Below the pieces are notes generated by a model. It saw nothing but the letters and a program-made list of their open reading frames with translations. It did no database searches and was not told the DNA's origin. Made by a program: the position numbers and the translations under genes. DNA of 64,000 nucleotides, taken from Corynebacterium ulceribovis DSM 45146. Its GTDB lineage: Bacteria > Actinomycetota > Actinomycetes > Mycobacteriales > Mycobacteriaceae. Positions 1-7,246 of this stretch are shown one piece after another (the first letter of the stretch is position 1; every line of letters starts with the position of its first letter). The stretch lies in assembly GCF_000372445.1 (NCBI RefSeq), contig NZ_AQUY01000003.1, positions 1 through 64,000 on the forward strand. Direction: 5' to 3'.

Positions 1-310
1 ACAAAAACACACCACACGATTTTGCACCACCACACCACACACAACCTATGCGCGCAGCAGGCAGCTCAAGTAAAAACCGAAAAACTCCCGGTAATCACAC
101 AAAACCGCTCAAACAAACAAAAATAATTTGTACATCGGCACACTATTGAGTTCTCAAAAAACACACGCACACTGTCACACCCACCCACCGGCAAGCGCTT
201 TCAGCAGCGAAGAACCACACTAACAAACAAGCGAACCAGAAGCAAACAGCCTCTGAACAACCTGTAAACCAGTGCAGCCTCAACCCGACCGGACCCCGGC
301 CGCGCTGACT
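1..310 (-). other. Leader of a leftward rRNA operon (16S gene outside the window)
   Basis: No protein gene is visible here. Read on the minus strand, 138-160 contains TTGAGAACTCAATAGTGTG, the conserved element found in actinobacterial 16S leaders and spacers, which takes part in pre-rRNA processing and antitermination. It points left, and a good promoter (317-345) lies just upstream of it, so the 16S gene should begin shortly beyond base 1. The A/C-rich plus-strand composition (G/T-rich on the transcribed strand) is typical of corynebacterial rRNA leaders. The mature 16S itself is not seen; this is inference from the leader motif and its orientation. Confidence 0.75.
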
Positions 311-316
311 CGATAA

Positions 317-345
317 ACACTACACAGCACCCAAACCGTTCACAA
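317..345 (-). promoter_or_regulatory. Predicted rRNA operon promoter
   Basis: On the minus strand TTGTGA (340-345) and TAGTGT (317-322) are separated by exactly 17 nt, a good sigma-A type promoter for this group (-10 TANNNT). Transcription would run left into the rRNA leader. The divergent DUF368 gene starts at 491. Between them an inverted repeat AACGGT-N8-ACCGTT (399-418) could be an operator for either side, but I know of no regulator for it. Confidence 0.6.
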
Positions 346-490
346 ACCCGCAGGTAGAACGCGGATTCGCCCATTTTCTATGTTGATTTAGCCGATTCAA
401 CGGTATTGTTTAACCGTTCCGTGTAAGTGATTCCGCAAGTTCACTGACGGCAAAGCAATACTGTCTAGGTCTCGTAAGGAGATCCCTTTA

Positions 491-1465
491 ATGAGTGCTT
501 CATTGGCTGGCCACTCCCCAGCTCCCTCTGCACCCACTGCAAGTAAGTGGGCCGAGGTCCCACTGAACCTGATTCGCGGCTGCCTCATTGCTCTGGCTGA
601 GCTCATCCCAGGTGTATCCGGCGGCACCGTCGCTTTGGTTACCGGTATCTATGAACGAGCACTGCTCGCCGGTAACCAACTCATTGGTTTGGTGAAGGCA
701 CTTTTTGTCGACCGTGGCTCACTGAAGTCCCGCGCCGCGAAAATTGACTGGATGCTCCTTATCGCTGTTGGTGTGGCCATGGTGGGAACCATCTTCGCCC
801 TCGCCGGCATGATGGAAAACTTCGTCACCAACCACACCAGCGTCGCCCGGGCTCTCTTCATGGGCATGGTTTTGGTGTCCATCTGGGTGCCACTGCGCAT
901 GGTGGACCGCACTGACCTGCAGAAAAAGTCGGTGCTGGCGTGGAGCCTTTTCGTCCTAGCGGCTGTCATCACCTTCTTCGCGACCGGCTTTAGCTCTACC
1001 CCGAAGGACAATCCATCCTTGATTGTCGTCTTCCTTGCCGCGGCCGTAGCAGTCTGCGCCCTCGTACTGCCAGGTGTGTCCGGCTCCTTCTTCCTGTTGG
1101 CCGTTGGTCTCTATGCCCCAGTGATGGGCGCCATTTCTGACCGCGACATGTCCGTCATCTTGGTGTTCTTGGCTGGTGCCGCAACCGGCATCATCCTGTT
1201 CATCCGACTCCTCGGATACATGATGGATAAGCACCGCACCCTCACCCTGTTCTTCATGGCAGGTCTGCTACTTGGTTCGCTCCGCGCACTATGGCCATGG
1301 CAGGGCGATAACGCTGAGCTCCTTGCCCCAGGCGACGACTTCCTCAAGCTCTTCGGTTTCTTTGTGCTCGGCGCAGTCATCGTCGCCATCACCATCGGAT
1401 TCGAAAAGTTCGTGAAGGTCGGCCGCCAGTCCGAAACCATCCTGCGTTCCGGACAGCCAGAGTAA
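491..1465 (+). CDS. DUF368 membrane protein (undecaprenyl-phosphate translocase family)
   Basis: A 324-residue polytopic membrane protein with about eight hydrophobic segments. It carries the two internally repeated DUF368 motifs: PGVSGG at about 40-45 and PGVSGS at about 194-199, each followed by a Gly/Leu-rich helix. Members of this family (PopT) were recently shown to recycle undecaprenyl phosphate across the membrane, returning the C55-P carrier used for peptidoglycan and other envelope polymers. AAGGAG ends about 9 nt before ATG 491, supporting this start. The gene is convergent with murA, another peptidoglycan-pathway gene, and shares a terminator with it. Family assignment is firm; the transport role here is inference from the family. 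Confidence 0.85.
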   Translation: MSASLAGHSPAPSAPTASKWAEVPLNLIRGCLIALAELIPGVSGGTVALVTGIYERALLAGNQLIGLVKALFVDRGSLKSRAAKIDWMLLIAVGVAMVGTIFALAGMMENFVTNHTSVARALFMGMVLVSIWVPLRMVDRTDLQKKSVLAWSLFVLAAVITFFATGFSSTPKDNPSLIVVFLAAAVAVCALVLPGVSGSFFLLAVGLYAPVMGAISDRDMSVILVFLAGAATGIILFIRLLGYMMDKHRTLTLFFMAGLLLGSLRALWPWQGDNAELLAPGDDFLKLFGFFVLGAVIVAITIGFEKFVKVGRQSETILRSGQPE

Positions 1466-1533
1466 AACCAGGCTAACGGCCTGAACTAAACAGCCAGAAA
1501 AAGCTGTGCTGTAACCGTCAAAAAGCACCAAAC

Positions 1534-1573
1534 AAAAAGGCTAGTACCGCAACCACTGCAGCACTAGCCTTTT
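1534..1573. terminator. Bidirectional terminator between DUF368 gene and murA
   Basis: AAAAGGCTAGT (about 1535-1545) pairs with ACTAGCCTTTT (1563-1573). The stem has A-rich and T-rich sides, so it can end transcripts from both convergent genes. Confidence 0.8.
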
Positions 1574-1583
1574 CGTTATCTTG

Positions 1584-2876
1584 CTAATCGTCGGCTTTAA
1601 CACGCTCGACGGTCGCACCCAACTGGTTCAACGTCTCCACGAACCCTGGGTAACCGCGGTCAATGTGGTAAACCTTGTGCACCTCGGTGACATCGCCCGG
1701 CTCCGCGCACAACGCAGCCAAAACTAGGCCGGCACCAGCGCGAATGTCGGAACTCCACACTGGGGCGGAACTCAGCTTCTCCTTGCCGCGGATGTACACG
1801 TGGTGGCCATCAATACTGGCGTCGGCACCAAGACGAACCATCTCGTCGACAAATCGGAAGCGTGCTTCGAAGACATTCTCCGTCAGCACCGACAAGCCGT
1901 CCGACACCGCCGACAAGCCGATAGCCAGCGGCTGCAGGTCGGTCGGGAAACCCGGGAACGGCAACGTTTGGTAATCCACGGCCTGCGGACGGCCTTCCAT
2001 CCGAACCCGGAAACCATTGTCGTAGGTCTCCACCTCTGCCCCAGCGGCACGCAACTTCTGCAGCGCAAGGTGCAAAAACTTCGGCCGAATCCCAGCAACA
2101 GTAATATCGCCGCCGGTCATCGCGGCAGCAAATGCCCAAGTACCAGCAACAATGCGGTCACCGACCACCTCGTGGGTCGTCGGGTTGAGCTTGCTGACGC
2201 CAGTCACCCGAATCACCGAGGTACCTGCGCCTTCAATCTTTGCGCCCATCTCATTAAGCATGTTGCACAGGTCAACAATCTCCGGCTCACGGGCAGCATT
2301 ATCCAAGGTGGTAACGCCTTCGGCCAGCACCGCCGCGGTAATGATGTTCTCCGTCGCACCAACCGACGGGAAGTCAAGTCGGATGTCCGCGCCATGCAGC
2401 TGTTCGGCCTCGGCAACCACGCAACCGTGTTCAATCCGGGTCGTCGCGCCCATGCTTTCCAACCCAGCCTGGTGCATATCCAGTGGTCGGGAACCAATTG
2501 CGTCGCCGCCAGGCAAAGCAACGACTGCATGGTGGCACCGGGCAGTCAGCGGACCGAGGACACAGACAGAGGCGCGGAACTGGCGCACCGCATCAAAATC
2601 GGCGTGGCTCGACAGCTCTGCCGGGGTGGTAATGCGCACAATGTCGCCATTGTTTTCCACCTGGCAACCCAGGCCCACCAGTACATCCACCATCAACGGA
2701 ACGTCGTCAATGAGCGGGCAGTTGGTCAGCGTGGTGGTACCTTCGGCCAGCAACGCCGCGGCCATCAGCTTCAACACGCTATTCTTTGCGCCGCTGACGC
2801 GCACTGCGCCTTCCAGTCGGGCGCCGCCGGTGACTAAAAATCGATCTCCCACGGCATCTAAGCTAGTCGTCTCCAT
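1584..2876 (-). CDS. murA: UDP-N-acetylglucosamine 1-carboxyvinyltransferase
   Basis: 430 residues, full length for MurA, the cytosolic enzyme that transfers enolpyruvate from PEP to UDP-GlcNAc, the first committed step of peptidoglycan synthesis. The N-terminal VSGAKN motif (about 27-32) holds the conserved Lys-Asn pair. The active-site loop reads [11 protein letters not shown] (121-131): residue 125 (codon 2502-2504, GAC) is Asp where E. coli has the catalytic Cys115. The same Asp in mycobacterial MurA gives natural fosfomycin resistance. The start is 3 nt after the ramA stop, so the two genes are probably co-transcribed. The start codon is ATG 2876. Confidence 0.95.
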   Translation of the reverse strand: METTSLDAVGDRFLVTGGARLEGAVRVSGAKNSVLKLMAAALLAEGTTTLTNCPLIDDVPLMVDVLVGLGCQVENNGDIVRITTPAELSSHADFDAVRQFRASVCVLGPLTARCHHAVVALPGGDAIGSRPLDMHQAGLESMGATTRIEHGCVVAEAEQLHGADIRLDFPSVGATENIITAAVLAEGVTTLDNAAREPEIVDLCNMLNEMGAKIEGAGTSVIRVTGVSKLNPTTHEVVGDRIVAGTWAFAAAMTGGDITVAGIRPKFLHLALQKLRAAGAEVETYDNGFRVRMEGRPQAVDYQTLPFPGFPTDLQPLAIGLSAVSDGLSVLTENVFEARFRFVDEMVRLGADASIDGHHVYIRGKEKLSSAPVWSSDIRAGAGLVLAALCAEPGDVTEVHKVYHIDRGYPGFVETLNQLGATVERVKADD

Positions 2877-2879
2877 GCG

Positions 2880-3725
2880 TTATGGCAGGGCTCCGATGCG
2901 GCGGGCGGCGTTGACAGCCTCATAACGCGTGTGCGCGCCCAACTTTCGCATCACCGAACGCAGGTAACTCTTCACAGTTTCCGCGCCGATACCCATTTCT
3001 TCCGCCGCTTCGACGTTCGTGTGCCCCAGCGCGACGCAGGCCAAAACATCCAGCTCACGGGCGGAAAGCTTGGTGGTCTGCTTTACCCGCACCGGCGTAA
3101 CCATCTGGTCGCAGAGCTCTTCGACTTCCTTGCGGAGCTTTTCGTCTTCGACACGATTAGCCAGCATCCGCAGCTTGGAGTGGGTGGCACGCACCTGTTC
3201 CCATTCGGCGCTGTTCATCATGCGACCGCTTTTCGCGGCGCCACTGCGTTGTGGTGCGTCTTCGCGGCGGAAGGCGTCCGCAATGGCAAGGTTTTGTTCC
3301 AATTCTCGGGCAGTCATAGTGACTTCTTCCAAGATTTTGTCGCCAAGACGGACCGGCGAATGCACTCCGGCATAGAGCACACCACGGACGGTACGACCCT
3401 GGAACAGGGGCACTGCGACCACGGAATGCAGGCCTTCGCCGACAATCCGCTGGTCAAATTCGTGGCTGATGACCTTCGCCTTGGTGTAGTCCGACACACC
3501 TACTGGTCGACGGGTGGCAAGTACGCGACCGCCGACACCGGCACCAGTTTCGATGACAAGGTTATGCAGCTCTGGCGTCCGCAGTCCCATCCATGTGGTG
3601 ATCTGCATACGCCCTTCAGCGATAACGGCAGCGTACATGGCTACCGGAATGCCAGTGGCATTCTTCAAAGCCTCTAGGGCAGCTTTCACTGCTTCCTCAT
3701 CTTCTTTGATGCGCTGGGCATCCAC
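2880..3725 (-). CDS. ramA: LuxR-family transcriptional regulator RamA
   Basis: RamA is the corynebacterial regulator of acetate and central carbon metabolism genes and acts as a homodimer on DNA. The protein has an N-terminal GAF-like domain (about 20-150) and a C-terminal LuxR/GerE helix-turn-helix (about 220-265, beginning LSARELDVLA). The last 60 residues match C. glutamicum RamA as I recall it almost exactly. I chose GTG 3725: AGGAGG lies 6 nt upstream and the result is 281 residues, against 282 in C. glutamicum. An upstream extension to 3785 would add 20 residues unlike the family. A promoter is predicted at 3801-3829. It is probably co-transcribed with murA downstream. Confidence 0.93.
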   Translation of the reverse strand: MDAQRIKEDEEAVKAALEALKNATGIPVAMYAAVIAEGRMQITTWMGLRTPELHNLVIETGAGVGGRVLATRRPVGVSDYTKAKVISHEFDQRIVGEGLHSVVAVPLFQGRTVRGVLYAGVHSPVRLGDKILEEVTMTARELEQNLAIADAFRREDAPQRSGAAKSGRMMNSAEWEQVRATHSKLRMLANRVEDEKLRKEVEELCDQMVTPVRVKQTTKLSARELDVLACVALGHTNVEAAEEMGIGAETVKSYLRSVMRKLGAHTRYEAVNAARRIGALP

Positions 3726-3800
3726 TGCAAACCTCCTGCGAGTGCAAAGTCGAATGATGAGCGCTCGGCTTGGCGCGCAAATCACAGCTCGATAGCAATC

Positions 3801-3829
3801 AGTATAACCACCGTAATGGGGGGACCAAA
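3801..3829 (-). promoter_or_regulatory. Predicted ramA promoter with G-runs
   Basis: On the minus strand TTTGGT (3824-3829) and TATACT (3801-3806) are 17 nt apart. A run of six G on the plus strand (3818-3823) lies in the spacer, and AGGGGC lies at 3862-3867. Published RamA sites are short G4-6 or C4-6 runs, so autoregulation is plausible. The promoter is well formed; the operator call is inference. Confidence 0.5.
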
Positions 3830-4079
3830 CTAGCCGCCTAGTGTACCTGTCAACTTACAGCAGGGGCTGAAGTGTAGCTTGAACAAAAATTACTGGTTAA
3901 AGCCAGTTTCTGTGCCACGCCGCCCCTTTTTTGAAACTGGTTATATATTCGAATTTGGTTGCGGTTGGCAGTTACTACTTCCGCTATACAGAACGCTTTT
4001 CGACGTAACCAGCCGGCTACTCAGGCCAATTGATCACGCCGCAACGGCATAAATTTTACACGTTTCGCCCTTAAATCTG

Positions 4080-4095
4080 CAGACAGATTAGTCTG
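4080..4095. promoter_or_regulatory. Probable McbR operator upstream of cysK
   Basis: CAGAC-N6-GTCTG is a perfect inverted repeat that differs from the C. glutamicum McbR consensus TAGAC-N6-GTCTA only at the outermost base pair. McbR is the TetR-type repressor of sulfur and methionine genes, and cysK is a known target. The site overlaps where a -35 would sit for the -10-like TACACT at 4116-4121. The 3726-4174 intergenic region holds nothing else beyond the ramA promoter and an AT-rich stretch around 3930-3960. Confidence 0.65.
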
Positions 4096-4174
4096 TACTT
4101 TTGCCGTAATTCGAATACACTCGCGTATGCAAAATCAATTCACCTCACTCGACAAAATGACGAAAGGCCACATC

Positions 4175-5110
4175 ATGGCAAAAATCCACGACTCCATTCT
4201 CGATCTCATCGGCAACACCCCACTGGTACGCCTCAATCATCTCGACAAGGACCTTCCAGGCAACGTGGCAGTCAAGGTCGAATTCTTTAATGCAGCCAGC
4301 TCCGTGAAAGACCGCATCGGCAAGGCAATTATTGATGCCGCTGAAAAAGACGGTTCCCTCAAGCCAGGCGGCACCATTGTGGAAGGCACCTCCGGCAATA
4401 CCGGCATCGCGCTGGCCTTGGTCGGTGCAGCTCGCGGCTACAAAGTCATTTTGACCATGCCAGAGACCATGTCCATGGAACGGCGCGTGATGCTGCGGGC
4501 ATACGGCGCAGAGCTCGTCCTGACGCCAGGTGCTGACGGTATGCGCGGCGCAGTGGAAAAAGCTAAGGAAATCGTCGCAAGCACCGACAACTCCATCCTG
4601 GCATCGCAGTTCGCAAACCCGGCCAACGCCCAGATCCACCGCGAAACCACCGCCGAAGAAATCTGGCATGACACCGACGGCACCATCGACATCTTCGTCG
4701 CCGGTATTGGCACCGGCGGCACCATCACTGGTGTTGGCGAAGTCTTGAAGGAACGCAAGCCTGAGGTCAAGATTATCGCTGTTGAACCGGCCGCTTCCCC
4801 ACTGCTGACCGAAGGCACCGCTGGCCCTCACAAGATCCAGGGGCTGGGCGCCAACTTCATCCCAGAGGTCCTCAACCGAGACATCCTGGATGAAGTCATT
4901 GACATTTCCAATGAGGACGCCATTGCCACTGCCCGCGCGCTCGGAGCAAAGGAAGCAATCTTGGGCGGCATCTCCGCCGGCGCAAATGTCCACGCTGCGC
5001 TGCAGGTTGCGGCTCGCCCAGAGAACAAGGACAAGCTGATTGTTACGGTCATCCCTGACTTCGGTGAGCGCTACGTCTCTTCGGTGCTTTTTGACGACGT
5101 CCGCAACTAG
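4175..5110 (+). CDS. cysK: Cysteine synthase (O-acetylserine sulfhydrylase)
   Basis: A PLP enzyme that makes cysteine from O-acetylserine and sulfide; 311 residues from ATG 4175. The Schiff-base lysine lies in SVKDRIG (Lys45), the PLP-binding loop GTSGNTG is at 71-77, and the glycine-rich phosphate loop GIGTGGT follows near 180. An upstream in-frame ATG at 4127 is unlikely because it would fall at the transcription start expected from the -10 at 4116-4121; GAAAGG precedes 4175. It is followed after 27 nt by cysE, which makes its substrate. A probable McbR operator precedes it. Confidence 0.93.
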   Translation: MAKIHDSILDLIGNTPLVRLNHLDKDLPGNVAVKVEFFNAASSVKDRIGKAIIDAAEKDGSLKPGGTIVEGTSGNTGIALALVGAARGYKVILTMPETMSMERRVMLRAYGAELVLTPGADGMRGAVEKAKEIVASTDNSILASQFANPANAQIHRETTAEEIWHDTDGTIDIFVAGIGTGGTITGVGEVLKERKPEVKIIAVEPAASPLLTEGTAGPHKIQGLGANFIPEVLNRDILDEVIDISNEDAIATARALGAKEAILGGISAGANVHAALQVAARPENKDKLIVTVIPDFGERYVSSVLFDDVRN

Positions 5111-5137
5111 CTTCACCTTGTTAGTATCGGCAGCATC

Positions 5138-5797
5138 ATGTTTAAAGCCATTGCCACTATTCGCGAGGACTTAGTCAACGCTCGCGCGCACGATCCCGCA
5201 GCACGCGGTGACGCTGAAAATGCCATCGTTTACTCCGGCCTGCATGCGATTTGGATGCATCGCATCGCGCATCGTCTCTGGCGCAAAGACACGAACCTCT
5301 CAAAAGGTGCTGCCCGCGTTCTTGCGCAAGTCAGCCGTTTTCTCACTGGTATTGAGATTCACCCTGGCGCCACCATTGGCCGTCGATTCTTTATCGACCA
5401 CGGCATGGGCATCGTCATTGGTGAAACCGCTGAAATCGGCGACGGCGTGATGCTGTACCACGGCGTGACTTTGGGCGGTCGAAGCCTCGATAAGGGCAAG
5501 CGACACCCGACGCTCGGGGACAATGTCACCGTTGGCGCTGGCGCTAAGGTGCTTGGTCCAATTGAGATTGGTTCCGGCAGCGCCATCGGCGCTAACGCGG
5601 TGGTGACGCATGGCTGCCCACCAGATTCCATTTTGACGGGCATCCCAGCAACTATCCGCCCTCGTAAACCGGAGCAGTATGTGCCGCTGACCGATGCGGA
5701 AGCCTACTTCTCCACCAAGTACATCAATGAGGCGGGCGAAGAAACAGATATCCCGCCCATCTTAGAGATGGACGGGGCAGATTACTGGGTGATCTAA
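5138..5797 (+). CDS. cysE: Serine O-acetyltransferase
   Basis: Makes O-acetylserine from serine and acetyl-CoA, the substrate of CysK just upstream. The N-terminal helical part (1-60) is followed by left-handed beta-helix hexapeptide repeats: [13 protein letters not shown] with the conserved acceptor-site Asp/His pair near 85-90, then [18 protein letters not shown] and [11 protein letters not shown]. At 219 residues it is longer than the roughly 180-190 residues usual in corynebacteria because of a C-terminal extension after residue 185. A -10-like TAGTAT at 5122-5127 might give a private promoter. The gene ends at a terminator shared with the convergent gene. Confidence 0.92.
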   Translation: MFKAIATIREDLVNARAHDPAARGDAENAIVYSGLHAIWMHRIAHRLWRKDTNLSKGAARVLAQVSRFLTGIEIHPGATIGRRFFIDHGMGIVIGETAEIGDGVMLYHGVTLGGRSLDKGKRHPTLGDNVTVGAGAKVLGPIEIGSGSAIGANAVVTHGCPPDSILTGIPATIRPRKPEQYVPLTDAEAYFSTKYINEAGEETDIPPILEMDGADYWVI

Positions 5798-5816
5798 CCT
5801 CAGCAATCGAGCTAAC

Positions 5817-5853
5817 AGCCGGGCTTTGACTCCATGGAGTTCAAGGCCCGGCT
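5817..5853. terminator. Terminator shared by cysE and the acetyltransferase gene
   Basis: AGCCGGGC (5817-5824) pairs with GCCCGGCT (5846-5853); an inner TTGA/TCAA extends the stem. It lies between two convergent genes. Confidence 0.75.
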
Positions 5854-5861
5854 TTCGCCGT

Positions 5862-6179
5862 TTACTGCTCGTCTAGCAGGTCTTTGTACTGCGGGTTGGA
5901 GGCAATAAATCCATCGACTGCCGAGCAAGAAGCGATAACCCGGCCACCGATGCGGCGGGTATCGTCCAAAGCAAACTTCACCAGTTCCTTCGACAGCCCC
6001 TGCCCCTGGAACTTCGGGTAGACCACGGTGTGGTTGAAATCGCGGACTGGAGGCATCTCCAGCGCAATGGTTTCCCTGGAGTCGTAGTCGGCGTAGCCTG
6101 CCTCTTCATCCGCTACATAAATGACGTAGCGAGACTTGGCTTCATCGTGGATAACCTTGTGCGTCGGATCGGAACTCAT
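5862..6179 (-). CDS. Small GNAT-type N-acetyltransferase (YidJ-like family)
   Basis: 105 residues matching the short GCN5-related acetyltransferase family typified by Acetyltransf_CG: an N-terminal strand region with YADYD, then HTVVYPKFQGQGLSKELV, where the FQGQGL segment is the acetyl-CoA pyrophosphate loop, and a final IASCSAVDGFI strand with the invariant Cys. The substrate is unknown for the family. GGAGG lies 5 nt before ATG 6179. It is monocistronic and convergent with cysE. Confidence 0.8.
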   Translation of the reverse strand: MSSDPTHKVIHDEAKSRYVIYVADEEAGYADYDSRETIALEMPPVRDFNHTVVYPKFQGQGLSKELVKFALDDTRRIGGRVIASCSAVDGFIASNPQYKDLLDEQ

Positions 6180-6320
6180 GGCGCCTCCTCGGGTTCAGAC
6201 TGCTTTCCTCAACATAACTATTCCGGTGTCTTCAACATTACGCGCAGACCCACTAATTGTGCTGGGAGTAGCTAACTTTTAGCCCCCGCCGCCGATTAGC
6301 AATGTTGCTAAACAAAAACA

Positions 6321-6346
6321 AGCCCCCAGCCGAAAGACTGGGGGCT
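6321..6346 (-). terminator. Terminator of the tRNA-Asp/tRNA-Phe transcript
   Basis: On the minus strand AGCCCCCAG pairs with CTGGGGGCT and is followed by TTGTTTTTGTTT, a classical intrinsic terminator 12 nt after tRNA-Phe. Confidence 0.85.
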
Positions 6347-6358
6347 TGTTGCAAGTTG

Positions 6359-6431
6359 TGGCCAGAGCCGGGATCGAACCGGCGACCCCACACTTTTCAG
6401 GCGTGTGCTCTACCGACTGAGCTATCTGGCC
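6359..6431 (-). tRNA. tRNA-Phe (GAA)
   Basis: The minus strand folds as a 73-nt cloverleaf: acceptor GGCCAGA/TCTGGCC, anticodon loop CTGAAAA with anticodon GAA, T-loop TTCGATC and discriminator A. CCA is not encoded. Confidence 0.95.
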
Positions 6432-6452
6432 AGAAGGAACTTCTTCCCTCTG

Positions 6453-6526
6453 CGACCCTGACGGGACTTGAACCCGCGACCTCCGCCGTGACAGGGCGGC
6501 GCGCTAACCAACTGCGCCACAGGGCC
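6453..6526 (-). tRNA. tRNA-Asp (GTC), copy 2
   Basis: The 74-nt cloverleaf has anticodon stem CCGCC/GGCGG around loop CTGTCAC, anticodon GTC, T-loop TTCAAGT and discriminator G. It is identical over its length to the copy at 6775-6848, and lies 21 nt upstream of tRNA-Phe in the direction of transcription. Confidence 0.95.
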
Positions 6527-6774
6527 AAACTTGCGTCATGCAACTCACTTGTGTTCATCGCACGAATGGAAAGCTTACACATAGGAAGGATCGAGGCACA
6601 AATCCGCTGTACAAGATGACTTTTGGCTTTCGAACGCCCACCAGAGGCGCACTAGAGCTGGCACCGAATCTACTCCGCAACTTGGATGCCCCACGTACCG
6701 CCATCACCGATAGATCGAAAAAACGGCACCGCGTAAATGCGATGCCGTTTCCAACTGTGTGCGAGTTGTTAGCG
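6527..6774 (-). other. Spacer between the two tRNA-Asp genes
   Basis: No protein gene is supported here. It holds the terminator at 6721-6750 close to the upstream tRNA-Asp. If that terminator is efficient, the second Asp and Phe genes need a promoter between about 6530 and 6720; I could not pick a convincing one. Confidence 0.5.
6721..6750 (-). terminator. Terminator after tRNA-Glu/tRNA-Asp
   Basis: On the minus strand AAACGGCA pairs with TGCCGTTT, followed by TTTCGAT. It would end the Glu-Asp transcript before the second Asp gene. Confidence 0.7.
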
Positions 6775-6848
6775 CGACCCTGACGGGACTTGAACCCGCG
6801 ACCTCCGCCGTGACAGGGCGGCGCGCTAACCAACTGCGCCACAGGGCC
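6775..6848 (-). tRNA. tRNA-Asp (GTC), copy 1
   Basis: The same 74-nt sequence as 6453-6526, with anticodon GTC in loop CTGTCAC. It begins one nucleotide after the 3' end of tRNA-Glu, so the two are processed from one transcript. Confidence 0.95.
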
Positions 6849-6849
6849 G

Positions 6850-6922
6850 TACTCCCAACGGGATTCGAACCCGTGTCGCCGCCGTGAAAGGGCGGAATCC
6901 TAGGCCACTAGACGATGGGAGC
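6850..6922 (-). tRNA. tRNA-Glu (TTC)
   Basis: 73-nt cloverleaf; acceptor GCTCCCA/TGGGAGT with a first-pair G-U as in mycobacterial tRNA-Glu, anticodon loop CTTTCAC with anticodon TTC, T-loop TTCGAAT, discriminator A. First gene of the leftward tRNA cluster. Confidence 0.95.
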
Positions 6923-6958
6923 CTGCCGCTTAGCAGCTGTTGCCGTGCGACTCATGTA

Positions 6959-6987
6959 AGATTAGACCATACTTGCGCACACAACAA
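6959..6987 (-). promoter_or_regulatory. Predicted promoter of the tRNA-Glu-Asp transcript
   Basis: On the minus strand TTGTTG (6982-6987) and TAATCT (6959-6964) have a 17-nt spacer and lie about 35 nt upstream of tRNA-Glu. Confidence 0.6.
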
Positions 6988-7064
6988 AACGCCTGGTCAA
7001 TCCGCTTTTATTTGTGCTTATTGACGTTTATGTATCGCTTCTAACAAACCTGGCTCGGGAACTT

Positions 7065-7093
7065 TTCACCCGTGAAATCCGACTGACTATATA
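7065..7093 (+). promoter_or_regulatory. Predicted cydABDC promoter
   Basis: TTCACC (7065-7070), a 17-nt spacer, then TATATA (7088-7093). This would give a leader of roughly 150 nt before cydA, containing the nested hairpin at 7115-7189. Other AT-rich candidates around 7020 lack a matching -10. Confidence 0.45.
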
Positions 7094-7114
7094 GGCGACA
7101 AAGCCCTGAGCCGG

Positions 7115-7189
7115 TGGCCAGCAGCAGACAATGTTGGCGCCGCACCACCTACCCTGCCAGCGTGAGCCAACATCCCACCGCTGTGGCCA
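7115..7189 (+). promoter_or_regulatory. Nested stem-loop in the cydA leader
   Basis: ATGTTGGC (7131-7138) pairs perfectly with GCCAACAT (7166-7173), enclosed by TGGCCA (7115-7120) and TGGCCA (7184-7189), which also pair. The fold ends 57 nt before the cydA start. There is no T-tract after it, so it is not a plain terminator. A regulatory or stabilising role is possible but unproven. Confidence 0.4.
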
Positions 7190-7246
7190 ACACCGACTCG
7201 ACTGGATTATTAGTTCTCTCTTCCGTTGAAAGCAGGCACCCTTCTT

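Noticed and set aside
1800-2837. A 345-codon open frame opposite murA
   Set aside because: murA is clearly real; the antisense frame shows no family features.
6555-6842. A 95-codon frame across the second tRNA-Asp
   Set aside because: It runs through a tRNA and a terminator; the apparent protein includes translated tRNA sequence.
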